Shown here: one piece after another, positions 1-8,184 of the stretch
How positions within the stretch are numbered: the stretch's first letter is position 1
Layout of the letters: every line of letters begins with the position of its first letter
NCBI RefSeq assembly: GCF_044810985.1
Contig: NZ_CP085242.1
Location: 1,550,001 to 1,614,000, forward strand
DNA length: 64,000 nt
From: Marinospirillum sp031581385
Lineage (GTDB): Bacteria; Pseudomonadota; Gammaproteobacteria; Pseudomonadales; Halomonadaceae
Reading direction: 5' to 3'
Notes under the pieces: generated by a model
Databases searched by the model: none
What the model was told of the DNA's origin: nothing
What the model saw: only the letters and a program-made list of their open reading frames with translations
Translations under genes and position numbers: made by a program

Positions 1-1
1 G

Positions 2-538
2 GCCACGGGCAAACGACGCAAAGCCCGGCGTCAGGACAAAAGCCTTTGGCTCTCCAGCCTGCGCAGTGCCCTGTTTAATCTGTGGCTGGCGGAAGCCATC
101 GCAAAAGGTGACTGGAATCAGGCGCTGCAAGGTGGTTGCTTTAATCTGGCAGCCAGTCGCAGCCGTTTTTCCGCAGGCCCGGAAGAGGTGCTTGAAGCGA
201 TTCAGACAAGAGTGGATCAACTGGATCTTCACCCCACCGGACCGCTAGCCGGGCAAGGTCGCCCTGAAGTGGCCGATCAGGCGCTGGAGCGCGAACAGGA
301 TTTTTTCACCCCCTGGCAAGAGCTGGTTGAGCTTCTGGCCAATCAGGGGCTGCATCAGGAAAGACGCAGCCAGCGCCTGGTGCCGGAACAAACCGGCTTT
401 GTATGGGAGGCTCCCTGGTTGACCCTGGGCTTTTATCTGCCTGCCGGAAGTTTTGCCACCAGCCTTTTGCGGGAAATCGTCAAGGCTCAGGATGCCCAGC
501 AATCAGATTATGGTAAGCTACTGAAATGCAGCCAATAA
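2..538 (+). CDS. truD: tRNA pseudouridine synthase TruD, C-terminal part
   Basis: The reading frame is open from base 2 to the TAA at 536-538, so the 5' part lies outside the window. The visible 178 residues match the end of TruD, the enzyme that makes pseudouridine 13 in tRNA-Glu: an R-rich segment followed by SALFNLWLAEAI, a GDW motif, and the family-typical LPAGSFATSLLREI close to the C-terminus. The catalytic aspartate would be upstream and is not visible. It overlaps surE by 13 bases, as expected for the conserved truD-surE-pcm operon. The family assignment rests on these motifs and on the neighbours. Confidence 0.9.
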   Translation, partial: ATGKRRKARRQDKSLWLSSLRSALFNLWLAEAIAKGDWNQALQGGCFNLAASRSRFSAGPEEVLEAIQTRVDQLDLHPTGPLAGQGRPEVADQALEREQDFFTPWQELVELLANQGLHQERRSQRLVPEQTGFVWEAPWLTLGFYLPAGSFATSLLREIVKAQDAQQSDYGKLLKCSQ

Positions 539-1290
539 AACTACTTTTATCCAATGATGACGGGGTTCATGCCGAAGGTCTGGCCACCCTGGCCGATGCC
601 GTTAAAGATCTGGGTGAAATCCAGGTGGTGGCACCGGATCGCAATCGCAGTGGTGCCAGCAACTCTCTGACGCTGGACAGACCCCTGAAACCCCAACAGC
701 TCAGCAATGGTTTCTGGTCGGTGGATGGCACTCCCACCGATTGTGTGCATCTGGCGGTGGGCGGTTTGTTTGGTGAGCAGCCGAATCTGGTTTTATCCGG
801 CATCAATCATGGGGCGAATCTGGGTGATGATGTGCTTTATTCTGGCACCGTGGCAGCAGCCACCGAAGGTCGTTTTCTTGGTTTGCCAGCCCTGGCTTTT
901 TCTCTGGCGGGCAGCAACAATTTGGCCACAGCCGCTCAGGTGGTGCGCAAGCTGGTACAGGTTTTTCTACACAACCCTGAAGCCTTGAAACTACCGGCTC
1001 GCAGTCTCTTGAACATCAATATCCCGGATGTGCCCGCCTTTGCCTTGAAGGGCTACAAAATCACCCGCCTGGGCCATCGTGGCCGAGGTGAAAAACCCGT
1101 TGAAGTTCTGAACCCTGCCGGACAGAAGCACTACTGGATTGCACCACCCGGTGATGCGCTGGAAGCAGGACCGGGCACGGACTTTCATGCCATCAGCGAA
1201 GGCTATGTTTCCATTACTCCGCTACAGTTTGATATGACCCGTCACGAAAGCCTTGATCAGGTGCAAGCATGGTTGAACTCCTGCAATTAA
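526..1290 (+). CDS. surE: 5'/3'-nucleotidase SurE
   Basis: 254 residues, the normal SurE length. The metal-binding acidic pair is at D11-D12 in LLSNDDGVHAEGL, followed by the RNRSGASNSLTL loop and the SGINHGANLGDDVLYSGTVAAA block that is diagnostic for the family. SurE is a cytosolic metal-dependent phosphatase acting on nucleoside 5'- and 3'-monophosphates, linked to stationary-phase survival. The ATG lies inside the end of truD and the 3' end overlaps pcm by 22 bases, so the genes are probably translationally coupled. Confidence 0.97.
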   Translation: MQPIKLLLSNDDGVHAEGLATLADAVKDLGEIQVVAPDRNRSGASNSLTLDRPLKPQQLSNGFWSVDGTPTDCVHLAVGGLFGEQPNLVLSGINHGANLGDDVLYSGTVAAATEGRFLGLPALAFSLAGSNNLATAAQVVRKLVQVFLHNPEALKLPARSLLNINIPDVPAFALKGYKITRLGHRGRGEKPVEVLNPAGQKHYWIAPPGDALEAGPGTDFHAISEGYVSITPLQFDMTRHESLDQVQAWLNSCN

Positions 1291-1940
1291 CTCCAGAGCT
1301 TCAGGGAATCGGTTTTACATCCCAGCGCACTCGCAACCGCATGGTGGATCGCCTGGCCCAGTCGGGCATCAGCCATCCCCATGTTCTGGAAGCTTTGCGC
1401 CGACTGCCCAGGCACCTCTTCGTGGATGAAGCCCTGGCTCATCGTGCTTATGAGGATACGGCTCTGCCCATAGGGCTGGGTCAGACTTTGAGCCAACCCT
1501 ATATTGTCGCGCGCATGACGGAGCTGCTGCTGGAGGTTAAACCGCAAAAGGTGCTGGAAATAGGCACCGGCTCAGGATTTCAATGCGCTCTGCTGGCCTG
1601 CCTGATACCTGAAGTTCACAGCATTGAGCGGCTGGAGCCCCTGCTTGAAAAAGCCCGTCAACGTCTGAAAAATCTGGGCCTGAAAAATGCCCAGGTCAGT
1701 CATGGTGATGGGCAGTTGGGGCTGACTTCCCATGCCCCGTTTGATGGCATCCTGGTCACCGCAGCACCAAAAGACATCCCTTATGAGCTGACTGAACAGC
1801 TGAATGAAGGAGGTCGCCTGATCCTGCCCCTGGGCGATGAGGTGCAAACCCTGTGTGTGCTGGATAAGAAAGATGGAAAACTGGTTCGTCAGGATATGGA
1901 ACCAGTTCGCTTTGTCCCCCTACTTCCCGGAGCCCGTTAA
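1269..1940 (+). CDS. pcm: Protein-L-isoaspartate O-methyltransferase
   Basis: 223 residues. The SAM-binding motif I, LEIGTGSGFQCALLA, is at about residues 96-110, preceded by the PIGLGQTLSQPYIVARMTE block typical of PCMT. The enzyme methylates isoaspartyl residues in aged proteins as the first step of their repair. The start at 1269 lies within surE. A few residues longer than E. coli Pcm at the N-terminus; a start at the M25 codon is possible, but the upstream start keeps the usual overlap with surE. The stop codon shares one base with the ATG of the next gene. Confidence 0.96.
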   Translation: MVELLQLTPELQGIGFTSQRTRNRMVDRLAQSGISHPHVLEALRRLPRHLFVDEALAHRAYEDTALPIGLGQTLSQPYIVARMTELLLEVKPQKVLEIGTGSGFQCALLACLIPEVHSIERLEPLLEKARQRLKNLGLKNAQVSHGDGQLGLTSHAPFDGILVTAAPKDIPYELTEQLNEGGRLILPLGDEVQTLCVLDKKDGKLVRQDMEPVRFVPLLPGAR

Positions 1941-2848
1941 TGCGCGCTTGGCAAATCTTTATTCGTGGCATGGCCATGGGTGCAGCTGATCTGGTTCCCG
2001 GTATTTCCGGTGGCACCATTGCTTTTATCACCGGCATTTATGAACGCCTGATCAATGCCCTGCGCAGCTTTGACTGGCGACTTTACAGCACCTGGAAACA
2101 GCAGGGTCTGAAGGGAGTCTGGCAAAGCATTGATGGCTTCTTTTTGGCCAGTCTTCTGGGGGGGGTGCTGACCACCCTGGTATTGCTCTCCCACCTGATC
2201 AGCTGGCTTCTAACTACCTATCCCTATCAATTGGATGGTTTTTTCTTTGGCCTGGTGACGGGTTCTGCCCTTGTTATTTCACGGCAGATTACCCGCTGGA
2301 CTTTGGCCCATCTGTTTTTTATGGGGCTGGGGGCACTTTTTGCCAGTTTTATCAGCTTATTGTTACCCAGCATGGGCAATATTACCGGCACCACTTTCTT
2401 TTTCGCCGGGATGATTTCCATCTGTGCCATGATTCTGCCGGGTATTTCCGGTAGTTTTTTATTGCTGGTCATGGGGCTTTATGCACCTTTTGTCGAGGCC
2501 ATCAAAAACCTGCATTTTGTTTTTCTACTGCCTTTTGTGGGTGGTGCTGTTTCCGGCTTACTGGTTTTTTCCCATGTTTTAGGCTGGTTGTTTGATCACT
2601 ACCGAGCCGCCACTTTTGCAGCTTTGCTGGGGTTTGTCATTGCTTCCCTGAAACACATCTGGCCCTGGCAAATGCTGACCCGTTATCGAATCGGTGAAAA
2701 TGACAAGGTGATCCCTTTAGACACACAAGTGTTACCGCCCTGGGAGTATTTCCAGATTACTGGGGAACCCTCCAACCTGATATCTGTCACAGCCTTTACC
2801 CTGATTGGCTGGCTGTTGGTGATTTATATGGCTCCGCATAAGGACTAA
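1940..2848 (+). CDS. DUF368 membrane protein, probable polyprenyl-phosphate transporter
   Basis: 302 residues with about eight hydrophobic segments. The N-terminal GMAMGAADLVPGISGGTIAFITGIYE and a second, internal MILPGISGSFLLLVMGLY are the paired PGISG repeats of DUF368. Members of this family have been shown genetically to recycle undecaprenyl phosphate across the cytoplasmic membrane (PopT-type flippases); applying that to this gene is inference. It starts on the last base of pcm's stop codon (TAATG), so it is the fourth gene of the truD-surE-pcm operon. It occupies the place where nlpD usually stands before rpoS. Confidence 0.85.
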   Translation: MRAWQIFIRGMAMGAADLVPGISGGTIAFITGIYERLINALRSFDWRLYSTWKQQGLKGVWQSIDGFFLASLLGGVLTTLVLLSHLISWLLTTYPYQLDGFFFGLVTGSALVISRQITRWTLAHLFFMGLGALFASFISLLLPSMGNITGTTFFFAGMISICAMILPGISGSFLLLVMGLYAPFVEAIKNLHFVFLLPFVGGAVSGLLVFSHVLGWLFDHYRAATFAALLGFVIASLKHIWPWQMLTRYRIGENDKVIPLDTQVLPPWEYFQITGEPSNLISVTAFTLIGWLLVIYMAPHKD

Positions 2849-2971
2849 ATAAGCCATACCTTAAATGGCATATTAATTGCTGCTTTTCAGGTAATACTCT
2901 TGACACACCATGGGAGTAGAACTGACCCTTGAAGCTAATCTTTAGCTTCGATGAGAAAAAGGAGCAGGGTG
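2849..2971 (+). promoter_or_regulatory. rpoS leader region with two hairpins and a possible -35 box
   Basis: The gap holds a 5-bp hairpin (GCCAT 2853-2857 with ATGGC 2865-2869), a perfect TTGACA at 2900-2905 without a convincing -10 at 17 bp, and an 8-bp hairpin GAAGCTAA (2931-2938) / TTAGCTTC (2942-2949) with a 3-base loop just ahead of the Shine-Dalgarno of rpoS (AAGGAG, 2959-2964). In other gammaproteobacteria the main rpoS promoter lies inside nlpD; with nlpD gone, the promoter must be here or further upstream. That this hairpin influences rpoS translation is only a guess. Confidence 0.4.
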
Positions 2972-3967
2972 ATGACAGACTTGAATAAAAAACAAGTATT
3001 GGAAACTGAAGAACTTTTACTGGATGCCAAGGAAGAAGAACTGCAGCTGGACGATCCGGAAATCGATACAGAAATCAGTGACGAAGAAGCCTTCGAACTG
3101 GCACTGGAAAATGAATCCCTCACCCCCAGCAGAAATCTGGATGCAACCCAGCTTTACCTCAATGAAATCGGTGCCTCCCCTCTGCTGACCCCCGAAGAAG
3201 AAGTCTACTACGGTCGTCTTGCTCGTAAAGGAGATCCTGCAGGGCGCTGTCGTATGATCGAAAGCAACCTGCGACTGGTCGTCAAGATTGCCCGCCGCTA
3301 CAACAACCGTGGGTTGTCACTGCTGGATTTGATTGAAGAGGGTAACCTCGGCCTGATCCGGGCGGTTGAAAAATTCGACCCCGAGCGCGGCTTTCGTTTT
3401 TCCACCTACGCCACCTGGTGGATACGGCAAACGGTTGAGCGTGCGCTGATGAATCAGACCCGAACCGTTCGTCTGCCCATTCATGTCGTCAAAGAACTCA
3501 ACACCTTCCTGCGTACTGCCAGAGAGCTTTCCCAGAAACTGGATCATGAGCCAACCCCGGAAGAAATTGCCGACCACCTGGGCAAACCGGTGGCTTTGGT
3601 CAAAAAATTGCTGGGCCTCAATGAACGCAATGCTTCTTTTGATTACCCTGCCGGTCAGAATGCAGACAAACCCCTGTTGGAAACCCTGGCCAGCGAAGAA
3701 GAATCCGACCCCCTGAACTCCATTCAGGATCAGGACATCAGCGTCAACGTTGAGCTCTGGCTGGATGAACTCAGTGAAAAGCAACGTGAAGTGGTCATCC
3801 GCCGTTTTGGTTTGCGAGGCCATGAAGCCACCACCCTTGAAGAGGTCGGTCAGGAAATTGGTTTAACCCGTGAAAGGGTTCGCCAAATCCAGATGGAAGC
3901 CCTGAAACGGCTGAGAAAAATGCTGGATCGTGAAGGAGTCGATCTGGAAGCGGTTATTTCCCACTGA
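2972..3967 (+). CDS. rpoS: Stationary-phase sigma factor RpoS
   Basis: 331 residues from the ATG at 2972, chosen over the in-frame ATG at 2951 because AAGGAG at 2959-2964 sits 7 bases upstream of it. Sigma-70 regions follow in order: acidic N-terminus, region 1.2 (DATQLYLNEIGASPLLTPEEE), region 2 (NLRLVVKIARRYNNRGLSLLDLIEEGNLGLIRAVEKF, then YATWWIRQTVERA), region 3, and region 4 with the TLEEVGQEIGLTRERVRQIQ helix-turn-helix. The RpoS-type SNLRLVVKIA and the surE-pcm context separate it from RpoD and RpoH. It directs RNA polymerase to general stress and stationary-phase promoters. Confidence 0.97.
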   Translation: MTDLNKKQVLETEELLLDAKEEELQLDDPEIDTEISDEEAFELALENESLTPSRNLDATQLYLNEIGASPLLTPEEEVYYGRLARKGDPAGRCRMIESNLRLVVKIARRYNNRGLSLLDLIEEGNLGLIRAVEKFDPERGFRFSTYATWWIRQTVERALMNQTRTVRLPIHVVKELNTFLRTARELSQKLDHEPTPEEIADHLGKPVALVKKLLGLNERNASFDYPAGQNADKPLLETLASEEESDPLNSIQDQDISVNVELWLDELSEKQREVVIRRFGLRGHEATTLEEVGQEIGLTRERVRQIQMEALKRLRKMLDREGVDLEAVISH

Positions 3968-3973
3968 ATCACC

Positions 3974-4005
3974 AAGCCGACTGTCATCCAGTCGGCTTTT
4001 CTTTG
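3974..4005 (+). terminator. Rho-independent terminator of rpoS
   Basis: AGCCGACTG (3975-3983), loop TCATC, CAGTCGGCT (3989-3997), followed by TTTTCTTTG. It lies 7 bases after the rpoS stop codon and ends the truD-rpoS transcription unit, separating it from the sRNA region. Confidence 0.9.
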
Positions 4006-4059
4006 TACGCATTTGCATACCTTGTTGAAGCATAAAGACAGAATCTTAGCCCAAATAAT

Positions 4060-4073
4060 TTGATCTAAATCAA
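4060..4073 (+). promoter_or_regulatory. Perfect FNR/Anr-type box
   Basis: TTGAT-CTAA-ATCAA matches the FNR/Anr/CRP-family oxygen-sensor consensus TTGAT-N4-ATCAA at all ten specified bases. It lies after the rpoS terminator and before the GGA-rich RNA, so its target must be downstream. A TATAAA lies at 4076-4081 (the box would then overlap that promoter and could repress it); a TTTTAT at 4096-4101 would place the box at about -41.5, the activating position. Which applies cannot be told from sequence. Confidence 0.6.
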
Positions 4074-4180
4074 ACTATAAATTCAACTGCTTGTTTTTTA
4101 TGAGCTTTTCTTTCCGGTCGCTTTTCTCACCGCTTCTTTACCCCTCTTTTTTTCCTGGATAAAGCTGTTAACCTGAAGTT

Positions 4181-4431
4181 GTTGTCAGGGAGGCAGGAAG
4201 CTGGATAACAGGGAAAAGGTAGAAAGGAAGAGTGGAGGCCAAAGGAGGTAACGGATTACCTGGCAGGAAAACACTCAGGAACAGTTCTGGAGAACTGAAT
4301 ACCAGGCCGGTTAATTGGCAGCCAGGAAGGCCAGGAAACACCACCCCAAAGGAAACCAGTCAGGGAATATTGGTCAACAAGGACAGTCAATGGACATCCG
4401 GGCGGCTCCCAACAGCCGCCCTTATTTTTTT
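4181..4431 (+). ncRNA. CsrB/RsmZ-family regulatory RNA (sequesters CsrA/RsmA)
   Basis: About 250 bases with no sensible reading frame but 17 GGA motifs between 4189 and 4394, mostly as AGGA, GGGA or TGGA. Several sit in hairpin loops, as CsrA sites do: GGTAA-CGGA-TTACC (4247-4260) and AGTTC-TGGA-GAACT (4283-4296) are perfect. The 5' end GTTGTCAGGGAGGCAG resembles the start of known CsrB RNAs, and a strong terminator closes the 3' end. In Pseudomonas the equivalent RNA RsmZ also lies just downstream of rpoS. Function by family: titrates CsrA/RsmA and relieves its translational repression. The exact 5' end is estimated; no clear GacA/UvrY upstream box was found. Confidence 0.82.
4400..4431 (+). 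terminator. Terminator of the CsrB-like RNA
   Basis: GGGCGGCT (4400-4407), loop CCCAAC, AGCCGCCC (4414-4421), then TTATTTTTTT. A GC-rich 8-bp stem with a T-tract, in the position expected for the 3' end of the GGA-rich RNA and upstream of the next gene's start at 4484. Confidence 0.93.
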
Positions 4432-4483
4432 GTGCTATGATCCCTCCCCTTTCATCCACTCCTTGGTTACAGGCATTACTGGC

Positions 4484-5308
4484 ATGCTGCGTCGTGTTCA
4501 TTGGGTACTTTTTTTAGCTCTCAGCCTCTCTTGCTTTCCGGCAGCCGCTGAAGGCTTCAAACTCTCTCAGGTTGAGGTTCAGAAAATCCTGAACACCCAG
4601 GCAATCCAGGCACTCGACCCGGCAACCCCTGAAACACCAGCCAAACAGCCAGCCTCCAAATTCCAGCGTATGTCCAGAGAAACCCGCAATCTGGGCATCA
4701 TGTCACTGGGTATCATGGCGATTATCTATGTGCTGCCTGAAGAGGCTTCCAACTGGGATCGCAGTGAAATGACACCGGATAAACTGGGTGATCGCTGGAT
4801 CAGGCACAATCGAAGAGGCCCGGTCTGGGACAAGGATGACTGGCCCCTGAATTTTGTAGGTCACCCCTATTTCGGTGCAGCCTACTACGTTATGGCCCGT
4901 AATCAGGGTCTGACCGGCATGGAATCTTTTGGTTATTCCGCCTTGATGTCCACCTTTTTGTGGGAAATGGGGGTGGAGGCTTTTGCAGAGACTCCCTCAA
5001 TCCAGGATCTTCTGGTCACTCCCATCATCGGCTCGATTGTTGGTGAAGGCTTTTATATCTGGGAGCAACGTATTCTCGATAATGATGGACTGCTCTGGGG
5101 TTCTCCTGCTCTGGGCTCGAGTGCTCTTTTTCTACTCAATCCGGCTGGCAGCGTCTCCAAGGGAATCAATCGCCTGCTGGGGGAGGAAGAAAATGGCTTT
5201 ATCAAGGAGGCCAACAGCCAACTGGTTGTTCAACAGGCTAGAGTAGACCACTCAGGCGAGGCGACGCAGCCCGGTTGGGCTGGCGTACGTTTGCAGTTCA
5301 AATTTTAG
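4484..5308 (+). CDS. DUF3943-family exported protein
   Basis: 274 residues from the ATG at 4484. A longer in-frame extension to 4232 runs through the sRNA and its terminator and is rejected; the 4484 start gives a clean signal peptide (MLRR, hydrophobic core, cleavage near AAAEG). The body carries the DUF3943 pattern: NFVGHPYFGAAYY, SFGYSALMSTFLWEMGVEAFAE and PSIQDLLVTPIIGSIVGE, glycine-rich and membrane-like. The family is found in Gram-negative envelopes and has no established function. It converges with the next gene, overlapping it by 4 bases. Confidence 0.75.
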   Translation: MLRRVHWVLFLALSLSCFPAAAEGFKLSQVEVQKILNTQAIQALDPATPETPAKQPASKFQRMSRETRNLGIMSLGIMAIIYVLPEEASNWDRSEMTPDKLGDRWIRHNRRGPVWDKDDWPLNFVGHPYFGAAYYVMARNQGLTGMESFGYSALMSTFLWEMGVEAFAETPSIQDLLVTPIIGSIVGEGFYIWEQRILDNDGLLWGSPALGSSALFLLNPAGSVSKGINRLLGEEENGFIKEANSQLVVQQARVDHSGEATQPGWAGVRLQFKF

Positions 5309-5847
5309 TTAGAACGGTAAGTCAGGCTGAAATAGGCCTCACTGATGCTTTCCAGCTTGTTGCCTTCGACCAGTTGACTATCAATCTCCACCTGGAAACG
5401 GGTGTGCCTAACTCCGGTTTCCAACTGCCAGTTGTCTCCCAGCCTCCAGAAGGCCCCAGCCTGAACACCCAAACCTGGCCCCGTTTTATGAGCTTCAGTT
5501 TGATGCTTGTCGTTTAAATCAAAGTCGGCCAGCGCACCCTGCACCCCAGCAAAAGCAGTTGCACGCCTTCCCAGACTCCAAAGGCGATCATAGTGGGCAC
5601 CAATCACCCGGGTATCCGCCTCATCCCAATCCCGAAAATCAAGAGAAGCATATATTCTTTTCTGCGGGTAAATAACACCTATCTGTACATCCTTGCCAAA
5701 GCTGGTGTCGCTGGGCAACTGATCCATAACGATTTCAGAAAAAGACAGGCTAATACCCACAAAGGGGTCGGGACGCCGAGGGTCAGCTTCAGCTTGAGCG
5801 CTTAGGCAAACGGTTATGCCAAGCAATGCCAGTAATTTTGATTGCAT
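5305..5847 (-). CDS. Small outer-membrane beta-barrel protein, unknown function
   Basis: 180 residues with a short signal peptide (MQSKLLALLGITVCLSAQAEA). The mature part alternates hydrophobic and polar residues with several aromatic-girdle strands, and the last strand ends AYFSLTYRSN; this looks like an 8-stranded outer-membrane barrel. The C-terminal residue is Asn rather than the usual Phe. I do not recognise a named family. It is transcribed towards the DUF3943 gene, so the two envelope genes share only a 4-base tail-to-tail overlap and are not an operon. Confidence 0.6.
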   Translation of the reverse strand: MQSKLLALLGITVCLSAQAEADPRRPDPFVGISLSFSEIVMDQLPSDTSFGKDVQIGVIYPQKRIYASLDFRDWDEADTRVIGAHYDRLWSLGRRATAFAGVQGALADFDLNDKHQTEAHKTGPGLGVQAGAFWRLGDNWQLETGVRHTRFQVEIDSQLVEGNKLESISEAYFSLTYRSN

Positions 5848-5887
5848 GCTTTACCTTCCATTGATTCAATCGCGGCAGTCTAGCCTT

Positions 5888-5921
5888 TTTTACCTGACGC
5901 TTCACCCTTCATCAGGTAAAA
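5888..5921. repeat. Inverted repeat in a divergent promoter region
   Basis: A perfect 10-bp inverted repeat, TTTTACCTGA (5888-5897) and TCAGGTAAAA (5912-5921), lies between the divergent starts of the beta-barrel gene and ygiQ. Neither strand has a T-tract after it, so it is more likely an operator or mRNA leader hairpin than a terminator. Confidence 0.45.
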
Positions 5922-5962
5922 TGACCTGAATCAACCTCCCTTTCTGCTGTACCGGAATCCTC

Positions 5963-8170
5963 ATGTCTGTTTCTATCCGCAAGATTTTTGATTACCCCAA
6001 ATACTGGGCAGAATGCTTTGGCATTGCTCCGTTTCTGCCCATGAGCCGTGAGGAGATGGATCTTCTGGGTTGGGATCGCTGCGATATCATTCTGGTCTCC
6101 GGGGATGCCTATGTCGATCATCCCTCCTTTGGCATGGCGGTGATCGGGCGCACTCTGGAAGCTCAGGGTTTTCGGGTGGGAATTATTGCCCAGCCGGACT
6201 GGCACAGCAAAGATGACTTCATGAAGCTGGGCAAACCGGAGCTGTTTTTTGGTGTCACCGCAGGCAACATGGACTCCATGATCAACCGCTATACGGCAGA
6301 GCGCAAAATCCGCTCCGATGATGCCTATACCCCCGGTGGTCTGGCAGGCAAGCGCCCGGATCGCGCCAGCCTGGTCTACACCCAGCGCTGCAAGGAAGCC
6401 TGGAGTGATGTGCCCATCGTCTTGGGCGGCATAGAAGCTTCGCTGCGCCGTATTGCTCATTATGATTACTGGCAGGACAAGGTACGCCGCTCCATCCTGC
6501 TGGATGCCAAAGCCGATATTCTGCTTTACGGCAATGCCGAACGCGCCCTAGTGGAAGTGGCTCACCGTATCGCCCAGGGTGAAGAGGTCAGCAGCATCAC
6601 GGATGTACGCGGCACGGCTTTTATCCGCAAGGACACGCCCGAAGGCTGGCTGGAAATTGATTCCACGCGCATTGATCGCCCTGGCCGAGTGGACAAAATC
6701 ATCAACCCTTACGTCAATACCCAGGACACCCAGGCCTGTGCAATAGAGCAGCAGAACAACGGCCTGGAAGATTCACAAACCGAACAAGCTCTGGAGCTGC
6801 TCACGGCTGAACAAGCCGCCGAACGTAAGCATCAGGAACGTCTGATCCGCGGTGAGCTGCGCGAACAAAGTGTTATTCGCCTGCCCAGCTTTGAAAAAGT
6901 TAGCAAAGACCCGGTGCTTTATGCCCATGCCAGCCGGGTGCTGCATCTGGAAACCAACCCCGGCAATGCCCGCGCTCTGGTGCAAAAACACATCGACCAG
7001 GATCTGTGGCTGAACCCACCGCCCATTCCTCTCACCACCGAGGAAATGGATGCGATTTTTGATCAGCCCTATGCCCGCGCACCGCATCCGGCTTATGGCA
7101 AGGAAAGGATTCCCGCCTGGGAAATGATCCGTTTTTCGGTCAACATCATGCGCGGTTGCTTTGGTGGCTGTACCTTCTGTTCGATTACCGAACACGAAGG
7201 GCGCATCATTCAGAATCGCTCGCAAGGCTCGATTATTCGGGAAATTGAAGCCATGCGTGACCAGATCCCGGAATTTACCGGCATTGTCTCCGACCTGGGT
7301 GGCCCCACCGCCAATATGTACCGCCTGGCCTGCAAAGACCCGCAAATTGAAGCAGCCTGCCGCAAGCCCTCCTGTGTTTACCCCGGCATCTGCCAGAACC
7401 TCAACACCGATCATTCCGCACTGATTGATCTTTATAAGGAAGCGCGCAGCCTGCCAGGTGTTAAAAAGGTACTGATTGCCTCCGGTCTGCGCTACGACCT
7501 GGCCGTGGAATCCCCGGAATACGTCAGGGAACTGGTCACACACCATGTCGGCGGCTATCTGAAAATTGCGCCCGAACACACCGAAGACGGCCCGCTGTCG
7601 AAAATGATGAAACCGGGAATCGGCAGTTTTGATCGCTTCAAGCAGATGTTTGACAAGTTCTCCAAAGAAGCAGGCAAGGAACAGTACCTGATTCCCTACT
7701 TCATCGCCGCCCACCCAGGCACCACCGATGAAGACATGATGAACCTGGCCCTGTGGCTGAAAGGCAATGGCTTTCGGGCCGATCAGGTGCAAGCCTTCTA
7801 CCCCTCGCCCATGGCGACAGCAACAGCCATGTACCACAGTGAACGTAACCCGCTGAGACGCATCACCTACAAGAGCGAAAAACTGCTGGCCCTGAAAGGC
7901 GAACGCCAACGCCGCCTGCACAAGGCCTTCCTGCGCTACCACGATCCCAAAAACTGGGGTTTACTGCGCAAGGCACTCAAGGAAATGGGCCGCGCCGACC
8001 TGATTGGCTACAGCAAAAAACACCTGGTTCCGCCCACCGACCCCATCAAGGGCACTCCCAGGGCAGAGCAGTTTAAAAAAGGTGGCAAGCCCATGCTGAC
8101 GCAACACACCAGCCTCCCGACCAAGGGCAAACCCGGCAAAAGAGCCAAGGGAAGCAGCAAGAAGAAGTGA
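5963..8170 (+). CDS. ygiQ: YgiQ-family radical SAM protein
   Basis: 735 residues, close to the 739 of E. coli YgiQ. The N-terminal region has DIILVSGDAYVDHPSFG and VLGGIEASLRRIAHYDYW, typical of the family's B12-binding-like domain. The radical SAM cluster is MRGCFGGCTFCSI with C399, C403 and C406 (CX3CX2C), followed by YLKIAPEHTED and PYFIAAHPGTT. The C-terminus is a Lys-rich tail (about 30 residues). Family members are uncharacterised; the chemistry should be radical-SAM dependent, but the substrate is unknown. It stands alone, divergent from the beta-barrel gene. Confidence 0.93.
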   Translation: MSVSIRKIFDYPKYWAECFGIAPFLPMSREEMDLLGWDRCDIILVSGDAYVDHPSFGMAVIGRTLEAQGFRVGIIAQPDWHSKDDFMKLGKPELFFGVTAGNMDSMINRYTAERKIRSDDAYTPGGLAGKRPDRASLVYTQRCKEAWSDVPIVLGGIEASLRRIAHYDYWQDKVRRSILLDAKADILLYGNAERALVEVAHRIAQGEEVSSITDVRGTAFIRKDTPEGWLEIDSTRIDRPGRVDKIINPYVNTQDTQACAIEQQNNGLEDSQTEQALELLTAEQAAERKHQERLIRGELREQSVIRLPSFEKVSKDPVLYAHASRVLHLETNPGNARALVQKHIDQDLWLNPPPIPLTTEEMDAIFDQPYARAPHPAYGKERIPAWEMIRFSVNIMRGCFGGCTFCSITEHEGRIIQNRSQGSIIREIEAMRDQIPEFTGIVSDLGGPTANMYRLACKDPQIEAACRKPSCVYPGICQNLNTDHSALIDLYKEARSLPGVKKVLIASGLRYDLAVESPEYVRELVTHHVGGYLKIAPEHTEDGPLSKMMKPGIGSFDRFKQMFDKFSKEAGKEQYLIPYFIAAHPGTTDEDMMNLALWLKGNGFRADQVQAFYPSPMATATAMYHSERNPLRRITYKSEKLLALKGERQRRLHKAFLRYHDPKNWGLLRKALKEMGRADLIGYSKKHLVPPTDPIKGTPRAEQFKKGGKPMLTQHTSLPTKGKPGKRAKGSSKKK

Positions 8171-8184
8171 TCCAGTGCAGACTC

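Noticed and set aside
4232..4483. In-frame N-terminal extension of the DUF3943 protein
   Set aside because: It runs through the GGA-rich RNA and its terminator, has no protein-like composition, and would bury the signal peptide that starts at 4484.
6773..7942. 389-codon open frame on the minus strand opposite ygiQ
   Set aside because: It is a shadow of the ygiQ coding frame: low-complexity product without motifs, no start signal, fully antisense to a conserved gene.
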